From contig NZ_JARUBE010000003.1 in assembly GCF_029626035.1 (NCBI RefSeq), positions 2,604,001 through 2,668,000 on the forward strand: DNA of 64,000 nucleotides, read 5' to 3'. Both the position numbers and the translations under genes were made by a program. Source of the stretch: Micromonospora sp. WMMD980. Lineage in GTDB: Bacteria > Actinomycetota > Actinomycetes > Mycobacteriales > Micromonosporaceae. This document shows positions 49,001-57,500 of this stretch, one piece after another. The notes beneath the pieces were generated by a model that saw only the letters and a list, made by a program, of their open reading frames with translations, did no database searches and was not told the origin of the DNA. Numbering within the stretch: position 1 is the first letter of the stretch; each line of letters begins with the position of its first letter.

Positions 49001-51520
49001 CTCGACCGGTTCCCCGTCGGCGGCCGGGTTCGTGCCGGCGACGGCCAGCAGCGCGGCGAAGCGGCGGCCGTCGCGGGCGGTCATCGCCGGCGGCAGGTCG
49101 ACCAGGCCGCCCCAGCGCCGGGGGATCTCCAGCGCGGCGGCCCGGCCGAGCCCCCACACCTGGGCCTGGTCCGGCTCGCGCAGCGGGTCCGACCGGCCGG
49201 CGGAGACCGCGCCGCGGGTCACGCACCACAGTGGCGCGTCCAGCCCCACCGCGCCCAGCGCCTTGATCAGCGCCAGCGCCACCGACGCGCCGGCGGAGAC
49301 TCCGACCGGCGCGGCGGGCCCGTCGGTCAGGGCCACCACGCCGGCGATGTCGTCGGCTTCGAGGATCGCGTCGAACAGCTCGTCGGTCAGGGTCTCGGCG
49401 TCGGCCGCCGCCGGGCAGCGCACGGTGCGGGCGCCGGCCGCGTGCAGCGCCTCGACCACGTCGTCGCCGTCGCCGACGACCAGCCAGGTGCCGGTGAGCC
49501 GGCCGGCGGTCGGCTCGGGCAGCGGACGCCAGGTCACCCGGTAGCGCCAGGAGTCGATGACGGTCTCGGTCCGGCGGCGTTCGTGCCAGGAGGCGAGCGC
49601 GGGCAGCAGCGCGGTCAGCGACGCCTGCTCGGCCGCCGAGTCCAGGCGCAGCGCCCGGGCCAGGCCGTCGTGGTCGCGGCGGGTCACCGACTCCCAGAAG
49701 GCGCCGTCGGTGGTGCCGGACGGCGGCCGGGCCGCCGGGGCGGAGAGCCAGTAGCGCTCCCGCTGGAACGCGTACGTGGGCAGGGGATGCGGTTCCCCCG
49801 GCCGCTCGCCGGCGAGCACGTCGACCCGCTCCCCGGCGGCCCAGCGCGCGGCCAGCGCGACCGTCTCCGCCGGCGCGCCGTCCGCGACGACGACGGGTCC
49901 GTCCTCGGCACCCGTCGCCAGCGCGGTGAGCGCCCGGGCGAAGTCGCCCGGCTCACGGCCGAACACCACGGCGCGGTACTCGAACGCCGTGCGGGTGCCG
50001 GCCAGCGCGTACGCCACCGCGGCCGGGTCGGTGACGGTGCCGGCGAAGTCGGCGAGCGCGGCGGCCTGGGCGCGCAGCGCCGGGGCGGACCGGGCCGACA
50101 CCAGCCACGGGACGACGTCCGGGGCCTCGACGGGTGGCGTGGGCGGAGTCTCGTACGCCGGCGCCTCCTCGACGATGACGTGGGCGTTGGTGCCGCTGAT
50201 CCCGAACGAGGAGACCGCGGCGCGTCGCACCCGGTCCCCGGCCGGCCAGTCGCGCGCTTCGGTGAGCAGGCGGACCGCGCCCGCGGACCAGTCGACCTCC
50301 CGGGTGGGCTCGGCGGCGTGCAGGGTGCGGGGCAGCACGCCGGCCCGCAGGGCCAGCACCATCTTGATGACTCCGGCCACGCCGGCGGCGGCCTGGGTGT
50401 GGCCCACGTTGGACTTCACCGTGCCCAGCCAGAGCGGGTCGGCGCCGGCCGCCCGGCCCTGCCCGTACGTGGACAGCAGGGCCTGGGCCTCGATCGGGTC
50501 GCCGAGCCGGGTGCCGGTGCCGTGCGCCTCGACCGCGTCCACGTCGGCCGCCTCGATCCCGGCGTCGCGCAGCGCGTCGTCGATCACCCGCTGCTGCGAC
50601 GGGCCGTTGGGGGTGGTGAGCCCGCTGGACGCGCCGTCCTGGTTCACCGCGGTGCCGCGCACCACGGCCAGCACCGGGTGCCCGTGGCGGCGCGCGTCGC
50701 TCAGCCGCTCCAGCAGCAGCACGCCGGCGCCCTCGGACCAGCCGGTGCCGTCGGCGCCGTCGGCGAAGGACTTGCACCGGCCGTCGCCGGCCAGGCCGCC
50801 CTGCCGGGCGAAGTCGAGGAAGGTGTCCGGGTTGACCATCACGGTGACGCCGCCGGCGAGCGCCAGGCTGGTCTCCCGCGCGCGCAGCGACCGGGCCGCG
50901 AGGTGCAGGGCGACCAGCGACGACGAGCACGCGGTGTCGACAGTCAGCGCCGGCCCCTCCAGACCGAGCGTGAACGCGACCCGCCCGGAGAACACACTGC
51001 CGGTGTTGCCGGTGCCGAGGAACGTCTCGACGCCGTCGGGGATGTCGAGGATCCGCTTGGCGTAGTCCTGGTACATCAGTCCGGCGAAGACGCCGGTCCG
51101 GCTGCCGCGCAGCGTGGACGGGTCGATGCCGGCCCGCTCGATCGCCTCCCAGGTGACCTCCAGCAGCAGCCGCTGCTGCGGGTCCATGGCCAGCGCCTCG
51201 CGCGGCGAGATGCCGAAGAAGCCGGCGTCGAACCGGGCGGCGTCGGGCAGGAAGCCGCCGACCGGTTCGAGCCCGGCCGGGATCGCCCCGAGGTCCCAGC
51301 CCCGGTCGGACGGGAAGGCGGACATCGCGTCCACACCGTCGTGGACCAGGTCCCAGAACCGTTCCGGGGTGTCGGCGTCGCCCGGGAAGCGGCAGCTCAT
51401 CCCGATGACGGCGATCGGCTCGGCGTCCGCCTCCTCGACCGCGCGCAGCCGCTGCCGGACCTGGGCCAGGTCGGCGGTGACGCGCTTGAGGTATTCGCGG
51501 AGCTTCTCTTCGTTGGTCAT
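43064..51520 (-). CDS. Modular type I PKS, two modules, the first lacking an AT domain (2818 aa)
   Basis: Order: docking helix MTNEEKLREYLKRVTADL; KS-(no AT)-KR-ACP; KS-AT(methylmalonyl)-KR-ACP; C-terminal docking region ending FALVDQDLGLA. It is about 300 residues shorter than a two-module KS-AT-KR-ACP protein should be, and the missing length is exactly one AT. ATG 51520 has a near-ideal GGAGGA (51531-51526, minus) at 5 nt spacing, 17 nt after the stop of the 51538-64000 gene. Its C-terminal helix and the N-terminal helix of the downstream terminal PKS are of matching subclass, so it should pass its chain there. No stand-alone AT is encoded in this window, so how the first module is acylated is open. 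Confidence 0.97.
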   Translation of the reverse strand: MTNEEKLREYLKRVTADLAQVRQRLRAVEEADAEPIAVIGMSCRFPGDADTPERFWDLVHDGVDAMSAFPSDRGWDLGAIPAGLEPVGGFLPDAARFDAGFFGISPREALAMDPQQRLLLEVTWEAIERAGIDPSTLRGSRTGVFAGLMYQDYAKRILDIPDGVETFLGTGNTGSVFSGRVAFTLGLEGPALTVDTACSSSLVALHLAARSLRARETSLALAGGVTVMVNPDTFLDFARQGGLAGDGRCKSFADGADGTGWSEGAGVLLLERLSDARRHGHPVLAVVRGTAVNQDGASSGLTTPNGPSQQRVIDDALRDAGIEAADVDAVEAHGTGTRLGDPIEAQALLSTYGQGRAAGADPLWLGTVKSNVGHTQAAAGVAGVIKMVLALRAGVLPRTLHAAEPTREVDWSAGAVRLLTEARDWPAGDRVRRAAVSSFGISGTNAHVIVEEAPAYETPPTPPVEAPDVVPWLVSARSAPALRAQAAALADFAGTVTDPAAVAYALAGTRTAFEYRAVVFGREPGDFARALTALATGAEDGPVVVADGAPAETVALAARWAAGERVDVLAGERPGEPHPLPTYAFQRERYWLSAPAARPPSGTTDGAFWESVTRRDHDGLARALRLDSAAEQASLTALLPALASWHERRRTETVIDSWRYRVTWRPLPEPTAGRLTGTWLVVGDGDDVVEALHAAGARTVRCPAAADAETLTDELFDAILEADDIAGVVALTDGPAAPVGVSAGASVALALIKALGAVGLDAPLWCVTRGAVSAGRSDPLREPDQAQVWGLGRAAALEIPRRWGGLVDLPPAMTARDGRRFAALLAVAGTNPAADGEPVEDQVAVRASGVFGRRLVRAGAPDPAESWRPRGTVLVTGGTGAVGGHVARWLAGRGAPHVLLLSRGGPDAPGARDLVAELSSDTTTVTVVACDVADRDALAGVLAGIPADRPLTAVVHAAGAADSAALADVDPAGFAATVRAKVAGAAHLHALTADRPLERFVLISSVAGVWGGGGQGAYSAGNAYLDALAERRRSAGLTATAIAWGAWASGGMAAGDDSAAYLIRRGLVPMAPAAAIEALAAAVDAGDADLVVADVDWPRFAPGFRSARRSALLADLPEAAVTAEPDAAPARPTLLAELAAAEPGERARLVLATVLAEAAEVLGHAGADAVEVDRAFDDLGFDSVTAVELSGRLKARTGIRLPATLIFDYPTPAVLGAHIERQLDAVPADEPEPTPPVARPETDDDPIAIVAVGCRYPGGVRSPEEFWRLLESGGDAIGEFPADRGWDPDADPVDYPRAGGFLYDAGDFDAAFFDISPREALAMDPQQRVLLETVWETVERAGIDPHRLRGSDTGVFVGTNTQDYGVVLTNTDTGAGGHLITGVSAAVISGRLAYTFGLQGPALSVDTACSSSLVALQLAAAAVRRGECTMALAGGVTVMATPGPFSEFGRLGGLASDGRCRPFAAAADGTGWSEGAGVVLIERLSDARRHGHPVLGLVRGGALNQDGASNGFTAPNGPAQQRVIRAALADAGLHSSEVDLVEAHGTATTLGDPIEAQALLATYGQERPADQPLRLGSVKSNIGHTQAAAGIAGIIKILLAMRHGVLPRTLHVDAPTPHVDWSAGAVELVTEARPWPETGRPRRAAVSSFGASGTNAHLIIEQAPAESAPDAAAEQPADGGPVPWVLSGRSAEAVRAQAQRLRAYLAEHADRPVADVAAALARRSRFEHRAVVVGHDPAELTGGLAALATGEPAPGVVPGVARSTAEVVFVFPGQGSQWAGMARELYQRHPAFAARFDACAHALTPHLDWSPHDVLLGVGGAPALDRDDVVQPMLFAVMVALAEVWRSHGVRPAAVVGHSQGEIAAACVAGALSLTDAATVVALRSRELRLIAGRGGLVSVALPPDEAADWIAPWADRLEVAVVNGPTAVVIGGDEEALTELLAAGETGGVRVKRVPVVYASHTAHVEPLREPLRRLLAGVTGRPSTVPLYSSVTGERLDTTTMDGDYWFRNLRETVRFDRAVLALPDGAVFLEVSPHPVLAVPLAELLTDAGRRSDVVGTLRRDDGGPRRLLTSLAEAYVRGVPVDWSTVLPPAGAVADLPTYAFQRRRFWPLPSATPAPAPGAAAGFEASFWDAVDRSDAESLAGTLAVDRPDAVRELLPALSAWHRRGVRSGRLDGLRYVAGWTAAADLPFAPLTGRWVVVVPPAYAADPDVLATLAALTAAGAETTVVAGDAAPAEQLDGAAGVLSFLALDETPHPEHPVVTAGLAATVALLRAVTQGRLWCVTRGAVAVGAEPVDRPEQAGIWGLGRVAALESPSRWGGLIDLPTSPDGRAADRLVAALAGGDGEDQIALRTAGAFLRRIERAPVGPKPARPWAPRGTVLVTGGTGALGVRVARWLAGRGAEHLVLVSRGGRAEPELADDLAATGSRVTVAACDLTDRDQVRDLLDGLAAAGDPVRTVFHVAGVNTLVDVADTGPDELAAIASGKVAGARHLAELLDPAQLDTVVYFSSIAATWGGGRHGAYAAANAYLDALARSRRAPAARVLSVAWGPWRGGGMVHPDAESGMRRIGLPLLDPDDAVAALEQALEHGDTTVTVADVDWARFARAFTAPRPSPLIADLPDVAGRRDTAPEPGGDPDRDTSRRELAALAPADRERALLDLVRSHVAAVLGHVSSGAIEPGRAFRELGLDSLTSVELRDRLAEATGLTLPATLVFDHPTPAALAAWIAAELGPAGAADALPSEAELDRLDTALGGLPADDIDRIRIVLRLEALLDRHARGAAPAAPATDPDLIDKLGSASSEELFALVDQDLGLA
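43315..47790 (-). other. PKS module: KS-AT(methylmalonyl)-KR(A2-type)-ACP
   Basis: Second module of the 43064-51520 gene. KS Cys1409; its first active-site His motif is HGTAT rather than HGTGT. The AT has GHSQGE and YASH (1959-1962), so methylmalonyl-CoA. A dimerisation element (ASFWDAVDRSD) precedes the KR. The KR reads SIAATWGGGRHGAY: Trp eight residues before Tyr2526 and His2523 three before it, with no LDD. That is the signature described for A2 KRs, which give an L-hydroxyl with an epimerised alpha-methyl. ACP Ser2694 in LGLDSLTSV. Confidence 0.9.
47851..51420 (-). other. PKS module without acyltransferase: KS-KR(A-type)-ACP
   Basis: First module of the 43064-51520 gene. KS Cys198 in DTACSSS, followed by EAHGTGT and KSNVGHT; KS ends near residue 455. 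The KS-to-AT linker runs to about residue 540, then the sequence goes straight into the post-AT linker (ARWAAGERVDV, then [12 protein letters not shown] from residue 580). Neither GHSxGE nor HAFH/YASH is present. A dimerisation element (GAFWESVTRRD) and a KR follow; the KR has SVAGVWGGGGQGAY with Ser, Tyr and Asn intact, and is A-type. ACP Ser1183 in LGFDSVTAV. The rest of the module appears competent. Confidence 0.93.
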
Positions 51521-51537
51521 CGCAGTCCTCCGCAGTC

Positions 51538-54500
51538 TCAGGAAGCGCCGAGCTCGTTGTCGATGAAGGCGAAAATCTCGTCGTCGGTGGCCGCGTCGAG
51601 GCCGCCGGTGGCCGCCGGTTCGGTGGTGCCGTCGGTGCCGCCGAACTTGGCCGCGAGGGCCAGCAGCCGGGCGACCGCCCGCCGGCGCACCGACTCGTCC
51701 AGCCCGTCGAGGGCGAGACCGCCGGCGACCCGGTCGAGGTCGTCGAGCAGGCCCGGGTCGGCAGGACCCGCCGCCGCCAGCCGCCGGTCGAGTTCCGCGG
51801 CCAGCCGTACCGCGGTGGGATGGTCGAAGACCAGCGTGGAGGGCAGCCGGAGTCCGGTCGCGGCGGCCAGCCGGTTGCGCAGCTCCACCGCGGTCAGCGA
51901 GTCGAGGCCCTGGTCGGTGAGACCGCGCTCCGGCTCGATCGCGGCGGGGTCGGGGTAGCCGAGGGCGGCGGCGGCCTGGCCGCGAACGAGGTCGAGCATC
52001 GCCTCCGCCCGCCGGGCCGGGTCGAGCCCGCCCAGCCGCCGGGCCAGCTCGCGCCCGTCCGGCGCGGACTCCCCCGCCCGTCGGGGCGCCGCCGGCACCA
52101 GCGTGCGCAGCAGCGGTGGCAGTTCCGCCCCGGCCAACGCGCCCAGGTCCAGCGGGTTCAGCACCGTGTGCGGCAGGCCGGCGGCCAGCGCCCGGTCGAA
52201 CAGGGCAAGCCCGTCGGCGGTGGTCATGCCGCCGCCGATGCGGGCGACGTCACGGTCGTCGAGCTGCCCGGTCATCCCGGAGGAGACCGCCCAGAGGCCC
52301 CAGGCCATCGACTGGGCGGGCAGGCCGAGCCCGCGTCGGTGCGACGCGAGACCGTCGAGGAACCCGTTTGCCGCCGCGTAGTTGGCCTGCCCGGGGGCGC
52401 CGAACGTGGCCGCGACGGAGGAGAACAGCAGGAACCAGCGCAGGTCGAGATGCGCGGTCAGCTCGTGCAGGTGCCGGGCGGCGTCCGCCTTGGGGCGCAG
52501 CACCCGATCGACCCGTTCGGCGGTGAGGCCGCCGAGCACGCCGTCGTCGAGCACGCCGGCGCAGTGGATCACGCCGGTGAGCGGCGACGCGGCCGGGACC
52601 GCGGCGATGGCGCGGCGCAGGTCGTCCCGGTCGCCGGCGTCGCCGCGGGCGAGCGTCGCCCGGGCGCCGAGCGCTTCGAGCGACGCCACCAGGTCGGCGG
52701 CGCCGGGCGCGTCCGCGCCCTGCCGACTGATCAGCACGAGGTCGCGTACGCCGTGGGTCCGCACCACGTGTTCGGCGACGAGCGCGCCGAGCGCCCCGGT
52801 GCCGCCGGTGATGAGGACCGTGCCGGGGAACCGCTCCGGCTCGCTCGCCGCGGGCGCCTCCGCCCGGACCAGCCGGGGCACGAGGACCGTGCCGGCGCGT
52901 ACCGCGATCTGCGGCTCGTCGCCGGCCGCCGCCGCGACGACGGCGGCGGCCGAGGCGGGGTCGTCGTCGGTGTCGGCGAGCACGATGCGGCCGGGGTTCT
53001 CGCTCTGGGCGCTGCGGATCAGGCCCCAGACCGCCGCGCCGTCCGGGTCGGCCACCGGGCCGCCGGCCGGGACCGCCGATCGGGTGAGCAGCACCAGGCG
53101 GGACGGCCCGTCCGGCTCGTCGGCCAGCCAGCGCTGGGCGAGACCGAGGACCTCGGTGACCGACGTCGCCGGGACCACGACGAGGTCCGCCACGGTGGCC
53201 GGCTCGTCGACCAGCGGCAGGCCGAGCCGCTCGGCGGCGGCCGGGTCGCCGGCGACGACAGCGGTCGGCGTCGGGCCGTCCGGCGTCGCCGGGGCGGGGA
53301 CCCAGTCGACGGTGAAGAACGCGTTCGCCGGTCCGGCGGCGTCGGCCGGGAGGGCGGCCGGGCGCAGGGCCAGGGCGTCGACGGTGGCGACCGGCTGACC
53401 GGTGCCGTCGGCCACCGACAGCGCGACGGTGTCGGTGCCGGCCGGGGAGAGCCGGATCCGGGCGGCGGTGGCGCCGATCGCGTGCAGCGTGACCCCGGAG
53501 AAGGTGAACGGCAGCCACGGCCGGTCGGCGTCGCCGACGAAGGCGCCGAGGCCGATGCCGTGCAGCGCGGCGTCGAGCAGCGGCGGGAAGAGCGCGTAGA
53601 GGCCGGCTTCCGGGTCGGTGGTCTCGACCTCGGCGTAGACGTCGGCGCCGAGCCGCCAGGCCCGCCGCAGGCCCTGGAAGACCGGGCCGTAGTCGAGTCC
53701 GTTGGCGGCGGTCGCGGCGTAGAGGCCGTCGACGTCGACCGGCTCCGCGCCGGCCGGCGGCCAGGCGGCGAGGTCGAACGCCGGTGGAGCACCCTCGCCG
53801 GGGCTGACGACGCCGGTCGCGTGCGTGGTCCAGTCCGTCGCGCCGTCGGCCTTCGCCGCGATCGCGATGCGGCGGTCCCCCGCCTCGTCCGGCTCGGCGG
53901 CCCGGACCTGGAGGTCCACCGCGCCCCCGGCCGGCACCACGAGCGGCGCGGCGAGGGTCAGCTCGCGGATCGCGCCGCGGCCGGCGTGCGCCGCCAGCTC
54001 GACGAACGCGGTGCCCGGGACGACGATCCGGCCGAGCACGACGTGGTCGGCCAGCCACGGGTGGCTGTCGAGCGAGAGGCGGCCGGTGTAGACGTCGCCG
54101 TCGCCCCCGGCCAGCCGGACGGAGGCGGCGAGCATCCGGTGGCCACCCCCGGTCAGGCCGGCGGAGGTGACGTCGCCCGCACCGACGGACGCCGGCCAGA
54201 ACCGCTCGCGCTGGAAGGCGTACGTCGGCAGCGGCACCGTGCGCCCGCCCCGCCCGTCGAGCACCGCGGACCAGTCGACGGCGGCGCCGGAGACGAACAG
54301 CCGGCCGACGGCGTCCAGCGCGGTCGCGGCCTCGTCGCGGTTGCGCCGCATCCCGGGCGCGTAGAGCAGGTCGGCGGCGGTCTGCGGGGCCATCGTGGTG
54401 AGCACGCCGTGCGGGCCGACCTCCAGGCACCGCACCACGCCGTGCGCGGCGAGCCAGGCGACGCCGTCGGCGAAGCGGACCGCCTCGCGGACGTGCCGCA

Positions 54501-57500
54501 CCCAGTAGCCGGCGGTGTACTCCCCGACCGGCTCGCCGGTCAGGTTCGACACCACCGGGATCCGCGGCGCCCGGTAGGTGAGGTTCTCGATCGCGGCGCC
54601 GAACTCGGCGAGCATCGGCTCCATCAGCGACGAGTGGAACGCGTGCGACACGGTCAGTCGGGTCGCGCGGGGGAACCGTGGCTCCAGCGCGTCGATGGCG
54701 TCGGCGGGCCCGGAGAGGACCACCGCGTTCGGGCCGTTGACCGCGGCGACGTCCACCCCGGCGGGCAGCGCGGCCCGGACGTCGGCCTCCGACGCGCGGA
54801 CCGCCAGCATCGCCCCGCCGGCCGGGAGCGCCTGCATGAGCCGGCCCCGGGCGGCCACCAGGGTCACCGCGTCGTCCAGGTCGAGCACGCCGGCGACGTG
54901 CGCGGCGGCGATCTCGCCGATCGAGTGGCCGAGCAGGTAGTCGGGGGTGACGCCCCACGACTCGAACAGCCGGTAGAGCGCGACCTCGACGGCGAACAGC
55001 CCGGCCTGGGTGTGCACGGTCTGGTGGATCGCGTCGGACTCCAACGCCTCGCGCAGCCCGTCGAAGCGCCCCACGATCGCGTCGAACGCCTCGGCGAAGA
55101 CCGGGAACCGGGTCGCCAGGCCGGCGCCCATCCCCGGCCACTGCGCGCCCTGCCCGGTGAACAGGACGGCGGTCCGGCCGGTGCCGGCCGGCGTGCCGGT
55201 GTCGTCACCGGCGGCGACGCGGGCCAGGTTCTCCACGGCGGCGGGCACCACGGCGCGGTGCTCCAGGACCGCGCGGGCGCTCGCCAGGGTGTGCCCCACG
55301 TCGACCGGGCGCAGGTCGGGGTGGGCGAGCAGGTGCTGGTGCAGTCGGCCGGCCTGGGCCCGCAACGCCTCCGCGGTGCGGGCCGAGAGCACCCACGGCA
55401 CGACGCTCGGGTCCGGTTCGGCCGGCGCCGGGGCGGGCGCCCGGGTGGGCGCCTCCTCCAGCACGACGTGGGCGTTGGTGCCGCTGATGCCGAAGGACGA
55501 GACGGCGGCCCGGCGCGGACGCCCGGTGGCTGCGCTCCACGACACCGGCTCGGTCAGCAGGCGCAGCGCGCCGCCGGTCCAGTCGATGTGCGGCGAGGGC
55601 TGGTCGGCGTGCAGCGTCCGGGGCAGGATTCCGTGCCGCATCGCGAGCACCATCTTGATGATGCCGGCGACGCCCGCGGCGCACTGGGTGTGGCCGATGT
55701 TCGACTTGATCGAGCCGAGCCACAGCGGCTGCCCGTCCCGGTCGCCGCCGTACGCGGCCAGCAGCGCCTGCGCCTCGATCGGGTCACCGAGGACGGTGCC
55801 GGTGCCGTGCGCCTCCACCACGTCCACGTCGGCCGGGGTGAGCCGGGCGTCGGCGAGCGCCTGCCCGATGACCCGCTGCTGCGACGGACCGTTGGGTGCG
55901 GTGAGCCCGTTGCTGGCCCCGTCGGAGTTGACCGCGGTGCCCCGGACGACGGCGAGCACCTGGTGGCCGTGGCGCCGGGCGTCGGAGAGCTTCTCGACGA
56001 GCAGCACGCCGACCCCCTCGGACCAGCCGGTGCCGTCGGCGTCGGCCGAGAACGGCTTGCACCGCCCGTCCCCGGCCAGGCCGCCCTGGCTGTCGAAGCT
56101 CGGGAAGATACCGGCGCTGGCCATCACCGTGACGCCACCGGCGAGCGCCATCGTGCACTCGCCCCGGCGCAGCGCCTGCGCCGCCAGGTGCAGCGTGACC
56201 GAGGACGACGAGCACGCCGTGTCCACGGTCAACGCCGGCCCCTCCAGCCCGAACGTGTACGCCACCCGTCCCGAGATGATGCTGGGGGCGGTGCCGGTGA
56301 GCAGGTGACCCTCGCTGCCCGGGGGCATCCCGCCGTTCATGCCGTAGCCGAACGTGGAGGCGCCGATGAAGACGCCGACCGGTTCGCCGCGCAGCGACCC
56401 GGGATCCATGCCGGAGCGTTCGAACACCTCCCAGCAGGCTTCGAGCAGCACCCGCTGCTGCGGGTCCATGGCGACCGCCTCGCGCGGCGAGATGCCGAAG
56501 AGCCGGGCGTCGAAGTCGGTGGCCGCGTCGAGGAAGCCACCCTGTCGGGCGTACCCGGCCGGGTCGGCGGGCCAGCCGCGGTCGGTGGGGAACGGGCCGA
56601 TCGCGTCGGCGCCATCGCTGAGCAGCTGCCAGAGCTCCTCGGGACTGTTGACCCCGCCGGGGAACCGGCAGCTCATGCCGACGATGGCGATCGGGTCGTC
56701 GTCGGTGGCGGCCCGGGCGCGCCGCGCCTGGGCGGGGGCCGGGGCGCCGAGCAGTTCGGTGCGCAGCCAGCCGGCGAGCGCGTCCGGGGTGGGGTAGTCG
56801 AACACCAGCGTGGCGGGCAGCCGCAGCCCGGTCGCCGCGTTGAGCCGGTTGCGCAGCTCGACCGAGGTGAGCGAGTCGAACCCGAGGTCCTTGAACGCCC
56901 GGCCGGGCAGCACCGCGTCGCCCGACTCGTGGCCGAGCACCCCGGCGGCGGCCGTGCACACCACGTCGGTCAGCAGCCGGTCCTGGTCCGCGTCCGCCAG
57001 CCCGACGAGGCGTCGCGCCAGGTCGGGGCCCGGGGCGCCGCCGTCGTCGGCCCGGCGGACCGCCGTGGTGACCAGCCGGCGCAGCAGCGGCGGCACCGTG
57101 CCGGAGGCGCGTACCGCGTCGAGGTCGAGCCGCGCCGGGACCACGTGCGCGTCGGGCAACCGGCGGGCCGCGTCGAACAACGCCAGGCCCAGCTCGTCGG
57201 ACATGCCGCCGCCCAGTCGCGCGGCCAGCTCACCGCCCATGCCCGCGGCGTTGGCCCACAGACCCCAGCCCAGGGACTGACCGACCAGACCGAGACCACG
57301 ACGGTACGACATGAAGCCGTCCAGGAACGCGTTCGCCGCCGCGTACGCCGCCTGACCCGCCGACCCGAACACCGCCGACACCGAGGAGAACACGGTGAAC
57401 ATCGCCAGGTCGAGGTCGCGCGTCAACTCGTGCAGGTGCACCACCGCGTCGGCCTTGGGCGCCATCACCCCGGCGACCCGCTCGGCGGTCAGGCTGGTGA

